Below are positions 33,842 through 43,611 of a stretch of DNA of 64,000 bases, piece by piece. Origin of the DNA: Gracilaria domingensis (lineage: Eukaryota; Rhodophyta; Florideophyceae; Gracilariales; Gracilariaceae); assembly GCA_022539475.1 (NCBI GenBank), contig VCMS01000231.1, positions 1 through 64,000 of the forward strand, written 5' to 3'. The notes beneath the pieces were generated by a model. It searched no databases. It saw only the letters and a list, made by a program, of their open reading frames with translations, and was not told the origin of the DNA. Each line of letters starts with the position of its first letter. Within the stretch, counting starts at the first letter, position 1. The translations under genes were made by a program, and so were the position numbers.

Positions 33842-34527
33842 GGTAGCTACCCTACCACGACCGAACCCCCCGCCCGCGGGCACGTTTTGGGCGATGTTTT
33901 GAAAAATGTGCGATATTATGCCCGCGGGCGGAGGGGGGTCGGTCGTGTTAGGGTAGCTACCCTAACACGACCGGACCCCCCGCCTGCGAGCACGTTTTGA
34001 ATGATTTTTTGAAAAATGTGCGATTTTATGCCCGCGGGCGGGGGGGGTCGGTCGTGTTAGGGTAGCTACCCTAACACGACCGGACCCCCCCGCCCGCTGG
34101 CACGTTTTGGACGATTTTTTGAAAAATGTGCGATTTTATGCCCGCGGGCGCGGGGGGTCGGTCGTGTTAGGGTAGCTACCCTAACACGACCGGACCCCCC
34201 CGCCCGCGGGCACGTTTTGGACGATTTTTTGAAAAATGTGCGATTTTATGCCCGCGGGCACGTTTTGGGCGATGTTTTGAAAAATGTGCGATATTATGCC
34301 CGCGGGCGGAGGGGGGTCGGTCGTGTTAGGGTAGCTACCCTAACACGACCGGACCCCCCCGCCCGCGGGCACGTTTTGGACGGTTTTTTAAAAAATGTGC
34401 GATTTTATGCCCGCGGGCGGGGGGGTCCGGTCGTGTTAGGGTAGGTACCCTAACACGACCGACCCCTCCCCGCTCGCGGGCACGTTTTGGCCACATTTCG
34501 GCGCCTTCCCGGGACCTCCCAAAACAC
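33765..34527. repeat. Palindromic repeat array, six units, at the end of Plavaka copy 1
   Basis: Six copies of a palindrome centred on TTAGGGTAGCTACCCTAA, each extended by G-rich and C-rich arms to about 64-74 bp of near-perfect dyad symmetry. Period is about 110 bp, with one spacing of 159 bp. Spacers are near-identical (GATTTTTTGAAAAATGTGCG). The array is bounded by imperfect inverted ends, GTGCTTTCAAAGGTC on the left and GACCTCCCAAAACAC on the right. The left end overlaps the transposase C-terminal codons. Runs of up to seven G could form quadruplexes. Confidence 0.92.
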
Positions 34528-34896
34528 GCCGCCCCGCAGTGATTTCGCTACACCCGGCCGCCGGTACGTTGGCGCCGCTGTCCACGTGTATTCGCGGGAG
34601 TAGGCTGTACATGGAAGTAAATGAGTGTTCTCTTGACTACTATGCAAAGCATTTGAAGAGCATGATTAGAGAGCGCGACCATTGCTCGCGTGAGTCATCA
34701 TTGCGCGAACTCCACGACTCTAAAGCGTACAATCAGCGTGCGAGCGGCCACGGACAGGACACGGACGAGACTGGCAGTGCGCCGGGAGGAGCTGCCGAAA
34801 GCGTAAGTCGCCATTTAAAAGGCTCGCATCCGTTCTTGTATCGTCCAGAGCGAACGTATTGTTGATATACACCTTTCACTGCAATAGCTGTTCAAC
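34528..34896 (+). promoter_or_regulatory. Upstream region of the 34.9-kb gene, sharing ~190 bp with 54726-54920
   Basis: The first ~190 bp resemble 54726-54920 on the same strand (shared GCGCCGCTGTCCACGTG and later GACTGGAGAGCGC-like text), so this is repeat-derived. Its remainder, with TTTAAAAGGC near 34815 about 80 bp before an ATG, is the likely promoter of the downstream gene. No transcription signal can be proven by eye. Confidence 0.35.
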
Positions 34897-36015
34897 ATGA
34901 AGCCAACTCGTGTTCGAAAGCGTACGCAAAGCGTGACTCCTCGCACTCGGCGGAGCACTCGATTATTGCAAGGTGGAATGCGGGTTTCTCTGCAGATGGA
35001 TATTGAGAATGAAGGAAAGGTGATAGTGGGGTAAGCGTTTTTGCATGGAATTGGAAGTGTTCTACGCCGCGAGTTGCTCGGGAAGCAATTGGACCCAGGT
35101 CTTGTGATGGTTCATAATATTCTCATCATTCGAAGCGGTCAGACGTTCTACCCTTACCGGGCGGAGGGCCTGGATCTTCCACAATTTATCCAGGATCTCC
35201 GGACGGCCGCTCCTTGGGATGGGAAAATGATGGAACCGGTGGCAGCCAGCATTCCGGCGTCCAAGCGAGGAACGGTGAGCGCTATGAGTGAGGTGATGAC
35301 GCCGACAAGCCGCACGGAGCCAATTCGAAGTTCATCAACACCGAGAGGTAGCGCATCAGTAGCACCTCCACGGGCAGGTCCGTCGTCTGTTACGAAGCGG
35401 TCTATGAAGACGAGAGCATCCCCAGCTACGAAGCGGACAGGTCAAACAAAGTCTACCTCCGTTACGAAGCCCACTGCGTCGAAAAGGGCTTCTTCTGCGA
35501 TGAATCAAACCGTCGACACAAGGGGATCTTCTGCGTCGAAACAGACGGTTCAGCAGGGGACGGCTGTGCAAGAGGAGGAAGATGAGATCATAAAAGGTCC
35601 CCTTCCAGACGCGGATGCGCAATCCGCACAAGGAGCTGGTCCATCTGTACCCCAAACTGCACCAGAAACTGCGGAGCAGCAGGACGATGACGTTGTGCTT
35701 CTGTCCGCAAGAATGGCACGTTCAAGTGTTTCTGGCGAGCGGTCTGGAACACAAAGGACACCTACTCGGAGCAAGACGTACAGACGAATTCGTCAGAAGG
35801 TACCAAAGGTGAACCTCAATTCCAATTTCGTGTACAACAAACTGTGGCAGTGGAGAGAAGAAGTGGATTCTGCTATTGGAGACCTGTTGCAGAAGATGGA
35901 TGCGTTTGTTATCTATCCCGGCGATAAAAGTTGCGAAATTGTGGATAACTTCCGGTTTTCACTTCGACAGTCCATTGTACGTGAAGTTAGGGAACAGGTC
36001 ATTTCGATAAAGTAA
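34897..36015 (+). CDS. Uncharacterised protein gene with an in-frame TAA or 27-nt mini-intron
   Basis: ATG at 34897 opens a basic N-terminus (MKPTRVRKRTQSVTPRTRRS). After 45 codons a TAA at 35032 interrupts the frame, which then continues open to 36015. The TAA lies in a 27-nt GT...AG segment (35031-35057); removing it would keep the frame, but such an intron would be unusually short. A nonsense mutation is the simpler reading. After the break comes a compact domain (GSVLRRELLGKQLDPGLVMV, YPYRAEGLDLPQFIQDL), then a long Ser/Thr/Lys/Arg-rich disordered linker with repeated KRxxxxKxT-like patterns, then a conserved-looking C-terminal helical part (FVYNKLWQWREEVDSAIGDL). I do not recognise the family. 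The domain design (two folded ends joined by a basic linker) suggests a nuclear protein. Confidence 0.5.
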
Positions 36016-36074
36016 CTTTTATGTTTAACTATCTCTAAAAGGTTTACAACACCGAAAAGTCATGTGTTCTAACC

Positions 36075-36977
36075 TCAAAGCTGGGAGAATGGGGAGGGGG
36101 ATAACTTTTCCTTAACAACGTTGACGTAGTTTGTATGAAAAGGAGCGGGGTCACCGCCTACAATGTTTCTTTCTTGGCGGGAAAAGTCGTAGAAGTACGC
36201 GTTCCTAAACTGAAAGTCGGAGAAAGAAGTAGGGAAGCCAACGAGAGTTTTCCCATATGCAAGAAGTCGCCCAACGGTCTCTTCCAGGTTGAAAGTAGTA
36301 CCTGTCTTAAGCGAAACTATCTTCAACAGCTCTTTCATTATTGTGAACACAACCGTACTGCACTCCGTAGCGACTACGTCCATAGGAATGAAACCTCTTG
36401 AGTCCCCGACGATGTTGAACGCTGATAGCCACACGAGCTTCTTATAATAGCTTACGAGAAATGTGTCTTCGTCGACAACCCCGCAAGTGAGACCCATAGA
36501 CCTAAACCTGTCTGCAACGTTGGAGGCCCACTTTCCTGTTGCGACAGTGAGACCATCCGGACTTTGAGGAGTGACACCATCCTGCGGAGCTGCGTTTCTT
36601 GAGGGGACACCAACGTATAGGACAACTTTTGAACATGTGTCCACACCGAGCTTCGAAACCAATGGTATGATGTCTCCATTCTGGAAGAAAACGAGATTCT
36701 CTCTGAGCGAATAAGGGCAAGCCTGAATTACGGTCTCCAGGGTGTTCGTTCTTCCACAAACTAGTATCGGTACATCAGAAAGATGAGAGGTAGCAGCCAT
36801 GCTGCAGAATTCGTGTGCGGAAATGACCGTATCTTCTTCGTTCGCCAGCATGGTACCTATACGCCCCCTTCCAACAATAACGGCCCGAGTCCTTCGGGCG
36901 GGAGATGAGGCCTGAGGGACGTCAGAGTATCTGGGACTCGGAGGCGGAGTGGGAGGCATGTCGCACTCGGAGTTCAT
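36075..36977 (-). CDS. Ketopantoate reductase-like protein (ApbA/PanE-type fold)
   Basis: Probable NADPH-dependent dehydrogenase related to 2-dehydropantoate 2-reductase, the enzyme that makes pantoate for pantothenate and CoA. The Rossmann motif AVIVGRGRIGTML is near residue 30, the region ILVCGRTNTLE follows, and VFFQNGD near residue 80 replaces the usual L.qNG. The C-terminal helical half has YYKKLVWLSAFNIV, corresponding to the K..vN substrate-binding region, then VVATECSTVVFTIMKEL and TSFSDFQFRN. The chosen ATG (MNSECDMPPTPPPSPRY) gives 300 aa, the size of the family. The frame stays open 67 codons upstream with a Ser/Arg/Tyr-rich stretch that could be an organelle targeting peptide. It is convergent with the 34.9-kb gene, with only ~60 bp between stops. 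Family-level function only; the substrate is uncertain. Confidence 0.65.
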   Translation of the reverse strand: MNSECDMPPTPPPSPRYSDVPQASSPARRTRAVIVGRGRIGTMLANEEDTVISAHEFCSMAATSHLSDVPILVCGRTNTLETVIQACPYSLRENLVFFQNGDIIPLVSKLGVDTCSKVVLYVGVPSRNAAPQDGVTPQSPDGLTVATGKWASNVADRFRSMGLTCGVVDEDTFLVSYYKKLVWLSAFNIVGDSRGFIPMDVVATECSTVVFTIMKELLKIVSLKTGTTFNLEETVGRLLAYGKTLVGFPTSFSDFQFRNAYFYDFSRQERNIVGGDPAPFHTNYVNVVKEKLSPSPFSQL

Positions 36978-37329
36978 TGCAAGTGTTCGAATGTTTTTGT
37001 GTGACGATAGAAATGGAAGATGGGGCGGAGACCTGCTGGGGTAAAGAGTGATACTTAAGTAAAAACGGTTAGGAAGCGCAGAACGGGAACATGGTTCACT
37101 TTGTGAAAGTGAGCGAAATGTATGATATGTGATTGTACTGAATGAATGATAGGGCTTGTATGAGACGACAAGCCACAAAGTGTGATGATGTTTTATGAAA
37201 GGTAGGTGGAAGAGTAGAAAGTGTGCAATGAATGAAACTGATTTCGAACCTGAGTTGTAAAGTAGTTGTAAAGTACGAGTTACGGGGAGCTTGAATACAG
37301 GATGAAAGGAGCCATTTTGGCTTCATAAA

Positions 37330-37691
37330 TGACGTGAACGGGTTCTATAGCTTCACTTGGATTGCCATAATTAAAAGGATGGAGTTGGATTGCGCCCGAA
37401 TACCTAAAGGTCGTAGAATCACTTATGAACGAAGAAGTTGTAGACATGTTATTGTTGATGACGGTGGAGCCAGGGTTTGGAGGACAGGCGTTTATGGAGG
37501 GTGTTCTTGACAAGGTGCGACATGCAAGGGAGTTGTACCCAAGAATAGGGATACAGGTGGATGGGGGTATTGGACTGAGTACTGTGAAAGGAGTAGTGAA
37601 GGCCGGTGCAAACATTTCAGTTGCAGGATCTGCCATCTTTGGCTCGAGTAACCCAGCTCATGTCATAGCTGGTTTTCGAAAGGTTGGTTAG
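37330..37691 (+). pseudogene. Ribulose-phosphate 3-epimerase fragment (relic)
   Basis: C-terminal ~105 residues of a ribulose-5-phosphate 3-epimerase, the TIM-barrel enzyme that interconverts ribulose-5-P and xylulose-5-P in the pentose phosphate and Calvin cycles. Clear motifs are EYLKVVESL, then MTVEPGFGGQAFMEGVL carrying a catalytic/metal region, QVDGGIGLSTV, and VAGSAIFGSSNPAHVIAGF. Upstream of about 37395 the homology carries on in another frame as HLDCHN, a stop, then KDGVGL and RPNT, where intact enzymes read FHLEATENP ... GMKVGLALKPGT. The N-terminal ~120 residues are absent. So it is 5' truncated, with a stop and at least one frameshift. The 88-codon frame from the ATG at 37425 is still open. 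Confidence 0.85.
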
Positions 37692-37753
37692 AGATAGTAG
37701 CATAAATTTATTGTTTATTACATTGTTACCTTTACGTGTTATCACGACTATAT

Positions 37754-38093
37754 TCTCCGTCTCCATTGGAGATGTATTTCTCTTGTATCACAACCGGGAA
37801 AGGATGTGAGAGAACATAAATATATCCCCAGTGGACGCTGAGAGGGAGGATGAACTACTCTACGTGCTACCATTGTTACCCATCCGGTGTCGAGTGGTGA
37901 CATATTCTTTTTTTGTCACAACCCACAAAGGATGTGACGGAAGAAGAACATGCCCCCAGTCGAGACAGAGGGTGAGCAACTCTAAGTACAATCACTAGTC
38001 CCTAGCTTGCCTCCACTGGCAATATCTTCCTGTTTTGCTATAACCATCGAGTGAGGTTATGGTGGAAGAGAAAAATATCGCCGGTCGAGGCGA
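37754..38093. ncRNA. Tandem array of three long imperfect hairpins
   Basis: Three consecutive units at about 125-bp period, each an inverted repeat with ~39-nt arms and a 6-9 nt loop. Arms: about 37755-37794 / 37801-37845; 37885-37923 / 37930-37968; 38007-38045 / 38055-38093. In units 2 and 3 the arms align without gaps. The three units differ from each other, yet each stays largely self-complementary, with several changes preserved as G-U pairs. Shared core: CACTGG or GACTGG near the base, ATATTCTT-like in the middle, CACAACC or ATAACC at the loop side. Candidates are structured RNA, small-RNA precursors or stacked fold-back transposons. Transcription is unproven, so 'ncRNA' is provisional. 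Confidence 0.5.
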
Positions 38094-38331
38094 GGTGGGT
38101 GGGGATTATGTGAGCGCGAAAGAGGAGACAGAGAGGTGGCGCTCAAATAGTGGAAGGTGCGAAGGTGTACAGTAGATGTTTTGGCGGGAAATGGGATGAG
38201 GGAAACAGGGACAATCATGGTGCTGGATATAGCCCGTGTGGTTGGACAGTGGGGGTGGACAGCACAGTTTAGCTCGATTGCACTGTATCGCAGCGGAAAC
38301 TTCGATCCAACTACTACTTCTTCTTCTGAAG

Positions 38332-39261
38332 ATGTCGAACGGATACGTGAAGGATGAGGAGCTGTTGGCGCTGTTAGAGGGGGAGGAGGTACCGCAGACG
38401 CCGTCACCAAAGCGGGAAGAGGACGTAATTACGGCGGCTGGTCGGATGTCGCAGAAGAAGGAAGTGGCCGATGAAGGAAAGAAGTGTGAGGCGAGGAGAG
38501 GGGATGGTGATGAGGTGGAGAAGGGGGTAGAATTGGAAGTGGAGGGGGTCGCAATGGAGAGAAGGGGTGCGGTGCATCTGAGTCAGTTAGAGGTTGGAGA
38601 CCAGATAGAGAGTGGGGGCGGAGAGGGTGACAGGGAGATGCGGTTTGTGGGGGAGATGAAGGCGAGGGTGGGGATGTTGGGGTTGGTGATGAAGGAGCAA
38701 CTGGACGATGGAATTGTGGAGATTGTAACGGAAATGGGCGGTGTGGTGCTGAGTGGGGGTGGTAGTGGTGTTTCGGTTGAGGCGATTTCGAGCCTGCGGA
38801 ATTCGTTGTCGGTATTGGGAGTGGAGATGAGAAATCATGTGTATGGGATAGTGGAGTGTGCGGGAAGGGAGGTTGGAGAGTTGCGGGAGGAGAATAGGGT
38901 TCTGAACGAGAGGTTGGACGTGCTGGAGAAGGAGGTGAAGGAGCTGTGCAAGAGGCAAAGATTGGTGGAAGAGGAGACGGTGAAAGGAGGTGTGGAGGGA
39001 AAGACGGAGAAGGGAAGTGTGGGAAGGGTGGCGGTGCAGAAGGGGTCTCCTGTGACACCGAAGACAAAGGGTGGTGGGGTTGGGGATGGGAAGAGCCGTC
39101 TGAAGAAGAGGCGTAAGGAGATGAAGAAGGTGGTGGAGGAGGTGCCGCGGGAGGGAGTGGGAGCTCCGGTGGTGACTGGGTTTAGGAGTGCGGCAGAGGT
39201 AGCGCGGACTGCGAAGGGGATTCTGAGGGGACAGGAGGAGAGAAGGATGGGAGGGATTTGA
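38332..39261 (+). CDS. Coiled-coil protein, uncharacterised (309 aa)
   Basis: The ATG at 38332 gives MSNGYVKDEELLALLEGEEV; the frame is open 32 codons further upstream without an ATG. The protein is acidic in residues 1-95 and Gly/Val/Glu-rich after that. It has a heptad-like segment near 200-240 (VGELREENRVLNERLDVLEK) that should form a coiled coil, then a strongly basic segment (SRLKKRRKEMKKVVEEV) and the C-terminal motif PVVTGFRSAAEVARTAKG. The last ~80 codons and the 3' flank recur in inverted orientation at 46.9-47.6 kb, where the frame is decayed, so the gene belongs to a repeat family. It may be a second gene of the convergent piggyBac-like element. No domain is recognised. Confidence 0.5.
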   Translation: MSNGYVKDEELLALLEGEEVPQTPSPKREEDVITAAGRMSQKKEVADEGKKCEARRGDGDEVEKGVELEVEGVAMERRGAVHLSQLEVGDQIESGGGEGDREMRFVGEMKARVGMLGLVMKEQLDDGIVEIVTEMGGVVLSGGGSGVSVEAISSLRNSLSVLGVEMRNHVYGIVECAGREVGELREENRVLNERLDVLEKEVKELCKRQRLVEEETVKGGVEGKTEKGSVGRVAVQKGSPVTPKTKGGGVGDGKSRLKKRRKEMKKVVEEVPREGVGAPVVTGFRSAAEVARTAKGILRGQEERRMGGI

Positions 39262-39700
39262 AGCCGTTTTGGGGCGAGGCGGGTATACGAGAAGGGGGAG
39301 AGTTGTGCACCTGACTTCTACAAAATGAACGCGTGATGGGCGAGAAATGGGTAAATAGCGGGGGTGGTGTGGACTGGGAAGAAGTGATGGGATGATTGAG
39401 GTGGGATGAGTTGCGATTGGCATTGCAACATGGGAGAAAATGGAAACGCAAACTAGCACGAGTGCAGTTTTGAGAGAGGGTCGCGGAAAAGAGTGAATGG
39501 GACCATGCGGCGAAGTAGAACCTCTACAAAAACTAGGGGACCCAAGAACTAAACTGCGCGAGATGGAATTTAATATTCCAAAATTTGTTGATTTTTTGAG
39601 TGCCAGCCTCTGCTACCCCCTCGCGCGCCCCAAATAGACCCAAAACTAGCTTAGTTTCCAAAGCGAACAGACTATATTCCACTTTGCAGAACACAGACGA
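39010..39700 (+). repeat. Inverted repeat, left arm (partner at 46857-47575)
   Basis: Covers the end of the coiled-coil gene, its 3' flank and the last ~55 codons of the piggyBac-like gene. The inner part (39480-39700) is very similar to the right arm; the outer part is more diverged, with indels. Inner edges are sharp: CAGAACACAGACG here pairs with CGTCTGTGTTCTG at 46857. Confidence 0.85.
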
Positions 39701-42700
39701 CGTCTCTGCTAGATCCCCTCTGTCTTTTGTCTTTGATAATCGATACAAAACAGCCGCATTGTTAACGTGGGCACATAGTAGCCTTCCAATGATGCTTACG
39801 ATGGGATTCTTGGAGGTGTTCCTATAATATAAACTAGTCAATTCCCTACTGAGCTCGTCGACGCCGCCCTTAAGATGATTACAGTAAACAAGAACACCCG
39901 GTCTGATCATTCTCGCGGGTGGTAAAGTTTCTTGTCTGACTACTAACTGCTTGTAAGCACAGCACAAAATGTAATAGGTGGCATACGAATGCAGGTCTGC
40001 TGCATGAGTGTGTTGTAGCATATTATCGTACTCGTTGCGAATATGATTTGCACTCTGGTCAACCCATCCAAATCATCCAACTCGTAAAGCAGCCAGCACA
40101 TAACTGTATTGGTACAGTGTCGACTTCGTGAACTGAGTAATGGTAGCGTCGATTGTACTTCCAACGCCCGTGTTGCTTCTCTTTGCAGCAACAAAGCAAA
40201 CGTTCTCTGTTCCGAGACACAATGCATTATGTAGGCACTGAAGTCGATATGCCGTAGACGGAATCAAATCCTTGAATGCTTTCAAGGTCGCTTCATTGGT
40301 ACCAACCCCTTTCAAAACTGAGAATGCCCGATAATTCTGTTACACCCCTCTGTCAGCTTCAATTGTTCTCAGAGCTGTCATGCTTTTTATCTCAACGGCG
40401 TAGACCTGATATTCGTCCTCATCTTGGCCAATGTAGGCTATCAAGGCACCAGGACTGTCAGAGACCGTTTCGTCAGATTTTGAGGATATAAGACCGACTG
40501 TGCGAGTGTAATCCATTCTGTATCACACTTCTTCTTCGACGTGAATCTCTCTGGAGGTGACAACTGCGACGTGATCGTAGAAAAAGGACGGAATGGTTTT
40601 CAAAACTTGAGCTTCGTTAAATGTACCTTCCTTCATTCCTGATGTGCTGACTAGAGGTCTCATCACCCAGGAGTCAAGCGAGCTTTTGTAGATCGAAACT
40701 TTGAACGATTTCATGTAATGATGCAGCTGATCATCTTCGCCGGTGACATGCGCAGTGCTGTCCTCGAGGAAAATTGTTCCACTTCCGACATCAGTCTGAA
40801 GCTTAGCCACTCTCTCCACTAGTTGAGATTTTCTTATAGACAGTGGGACAGACTGCTTAACTCTGTTCATAGCTGCCATAAGTTCCACCCAAGTCTTTGA
40901 TGAAATGCGAGCTTCACTCGACTGCATTAGAAAGTCCTTAATTTCATGAAAGTCATTCTGAGGTTGTGTAGAGCACAGCCGAGTACTCAAAGTATGACGA
41001 AGTTGTTTTGCCCTTAACTCGAGGCACAACCTCGCCGCTTCATGCTCGTCAGGAAAGCGAATCGAACCAAAGCTGGTATCCTTCGCACGGATTATGTAGA
41101 AAAGGGCCTTTAGGTTAGTTTCAAAATTCTGTGCGAGAGTGCGAATAAAATTTGCTTGTCATGCATGATGTAAACTGGAAGGCATGTGCAAGGAACCATC
41201 CAGGATCTTCACTTTGTAATAAAGTGACCTCCTCAACATTCGTTAGAAGCTGTGAAACCCTAACACGCGCAGATCAAATATGAACAGTAGAACATATACC
41301 AAGAACTCTTTGTGACTTCGGTAAACTTTCGAATACAAGGTGAAAGTTTTCTCAATCTTTTGACTCCTCTAGAGCCTTAGGTCCGGTCTTCGGAAGGAGA
41401 GTAGAATTTGACGCGCCAAGCCATTGTTCATTGTTGTGGCAAACACTGGCCACTCGGCCACTGTAGCTTTCTCTACAAACAATCGTCTCAATTGGGCCTC
41501 TAGTAGAATTCTTGGCTTTTCGCCGTGCGGAGTAGAATGCGCAACACCATTTATAGCAAATATCTACTTCTTTGCTGCGCTTTTTAGTCAGTCCGTCGCC
41601 GAAAACAAACGGGTAATCGAGCGTTCCTTCGTGGGAACCCAAGGACGTAGACCCAAGCCGATAATTAATATAGTCTATAGATTGCTGATGACTGTAGCCT
41701 CTGTCAGCGGCGAAGAACATATCAACCATTGGTCGAATCCACCCGGGAGTTGGCAGACCTTGGAGCAGTCGGACAAGCCGTTCCCACGAATTCAAGGACT
41801 GCTATCTAGTTCTGGAGAAGTAACTCGCCAGAAAAACAGGATTTAACGCCGAACAAATGGCATCATTAAAAGAATCGAGAGCATTTTTAGGGTTATTGAC
41901 GGGGCTCAAAGAGGTTAACTGTGCAACAGCTCTAGAGCAAAGCCTTTGATGATCATCGTCCAGACTGAGGGTACTGCGCCCAGGAACCAATAAAAATAAT
42001 CTGTTGACCGATGTCAGTTCATCTTCAAGTTCAGTTATTAGTGCGTTAGCCGTCCTTTGTAGATTTAACCTTGCGTCTTCATACCTCTCAACACGTTGCA
42101 TGCGCTCTACCGTACAACGTAAAGCCGACCATACCTCATTGTATCGTGCTGCAGATATTCCAATCTGGAAAAAAAACTCTCGATTCTCCGGTTTACTCAT
42201 TGTTCCACGGATGTGGAGTGTGACGCAGCCAGAACATGTCTTATCAGTATACCTTTGATTTCAAACAAATTGGCTAGGTTTACACTGACAGCTACTTTTG
42301 ATAGCACGTATGTTGGAAGAAAAACATCGAATGCACAGAGGCGGAAGAGATTTGATTCACATGCATGAGCCGCGTGACATCCTGTGGCTTAGAGAATTTC
42401 TTTTGTAACGTTGCCCAGAATAGCATCTGATTCGTGTAAGAAATGCTCGCCCAACTCAGAGTTAAGGTCGTCCACGGTTAGAACTACTTCTTTAAACAAA
42501 GAATATTGCCAATTGCTTAGTCCGTCTCCAAGATTTCCTCTGGTAGTATTAGAGAGATATTCTGTGTCGATGGTTTGCAATGCGTCTGTCCTCATCCTAT
42601 GCTTTCTTCAAGTGTACAATCCATTTCACTATTAAAAGAAGGGGCTCACACGTCCTCAGCAGCGATGGTTCGAGCTTCAAATGGATTTTTTGTGACGTTA

Positions 42701-43170
42701 TCAACGATCTTTGTGCGAAGAGCGACGATTTGCCCTGGCGTAAAGTTTGTACTTTTTTCGAGATCTTAAGCTCCATGCAAGTTGAATTATGTATTATATC
42801 AATGGAAGATCCGGTTGCGACAGTTTCAGATTGACTCGAGACGTTGACAGCAAATGTGGGATCAGTATCACTGTTGTCAACATCTGATGCTGTTTGTATT
42901 GAGGTGATGTATGCATCCAAAAAGTTGTCGTCTTGCAAAAAATTGTGATATGGCTGCGATTCATGTTGCTCGAGTAGTTTTCACTCGGTCTTTGTACCAA
43001 ACTTCGTTTGAGTTTCAAATTCATTGGGATTAGATGTAGTGTGTACCGAATGATCGTCCTCAGAAAGGTTTGGGTTGAAGTAGTATCACTATGAATTTTT
43101 GTCTGGTTTACTGGACTTGGCAGAAATGTATCAACCTGGCAGAAGGAGAGGTCTTTATGGGGAGCTATTG
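39533..43170 (-). pseudogene. piggyBac-like (DDE_Tnp_1_7-type) transposase, decayed
   Basis: Transposase relic read from right to left. The start near 43170 (MASIAPHKDL) is followed by an acidic N-terminal region, usual in this family. LTSVNRLFLLVPGRSTLSLD, then DDHQRLCSRAV near 41990-41935, resembles the first catalytic block (Pg...lsiDE.m). FAADRGYSHQQSIDYINY near 41720 and then YPFVFGDG match the central DRxY/F block, and RESYSGRV follows. The last part, VYCNHLKGGVDELSRELTSL near 39890-39830 then HVNNAAVLYRLSK, matches the YNk.MGGVD...yY...lN.y.ly pattern. The pieces lie in many frames, so it is inactive. The family call rests on these motifs; another DDE family with the same arrangement is possible. 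Confidence 0.55.
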
Positions 43171-43372
43171 ATGCCATTGCGGCGAAGGGGACGTCTTAAG
43201 GAACGTTTTAAGGATCGGAGACCCACCATTGGGTAAGCTAAGTCTTCGTAGGGTAGGTGCACCCTGCAGCAAGGTGAGTGCGCCCTGGCATATGGTGAGT
43301 TCACCTTGCCAGGGTGCATTTCACTTTGCGACGGCACTATCAGCAGGCGCACCACTCTGGGATAATGAAAGT
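43160..43372 (-). repeat. 5' terminal-like repeat of the piggyBac-like element
   Basis: Inverted partner of 27636-27900. Contains the near-palindromic GGTGAACTCACC-type units (on + strand GCAAGGTGAGTGCGCCCTGG, then ATGGTGAGTTCACC, then GCCAGGGTGCA). The outer edge reads CCCAGAGTGGTGCGCC on the minus strand after TTAT; piggyBac ends usually begin CCC next to TTAA, so this is suggestive but not exact. Confidence 0.6.
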
Positions 43373-43611
43373 GAAATTAGAAACAGAACAGGTTAGCGAC
43401 ATTCAAATGATTTCAAGCTTTCGCACCAAGACGTTCGTAGGGTCAGAATGACGTGTACAAGATACTAGAGCATGCCGACGAACCAATCAGACGTGAGAAG
43501 AAGAACACTCCTGCTTCAGATATGTACTCCAACCACCCTTTTTGGGTCTCCTGTTGGGACTAAAATAAAAGCAGATTATTTATTCTGAGGGCAAACTGAG
43601 CAGTGCCTCCA

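Larger units (their letters stand above)
28950..34530 (+). mobile_element. Plavaka-like (CMC superfamily) DNA transposon, copy 1
   Basis: Roughly 5.6-kb unit defined by homology with an inverted copy at about 54.3-59.9 kb. Contents in order: a left flank shared with copy 2 (29010-29380), three short hairpins, a tandemly duplicated ~140-bp segment, a long hairpin, the transposase gene, and a palindromic repeat array. The outer limits are approximate because terminal inverted repeats and target duplications were not identified. The transposase frame is open, so this copy could be recent or functional. Confidence 0.7.

Noticed and set aside
34217-34444. Open frame through the palindromic array
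   Set aside because: It repeats with the array period (VRFYARGHVL-type units) and is a by-product of the repeat, not a gene.
33765-34527. CRISPR-like appearance (repeats with regular spacing)
   Set aside because: The spacers are near-identical rather than unique, the repeats are ~70-bp palindromes, there are no cas genes, and the context is eukaryotic transposon sequence.
38429-39459. Long Pro/Ser/His-rich frames on the minus strand opposite the coiled-coil gene
   Set aside because: They are the complement of a purine-rich coding strand; the + strand product has charged heptads, while these show only low-complexity composition.
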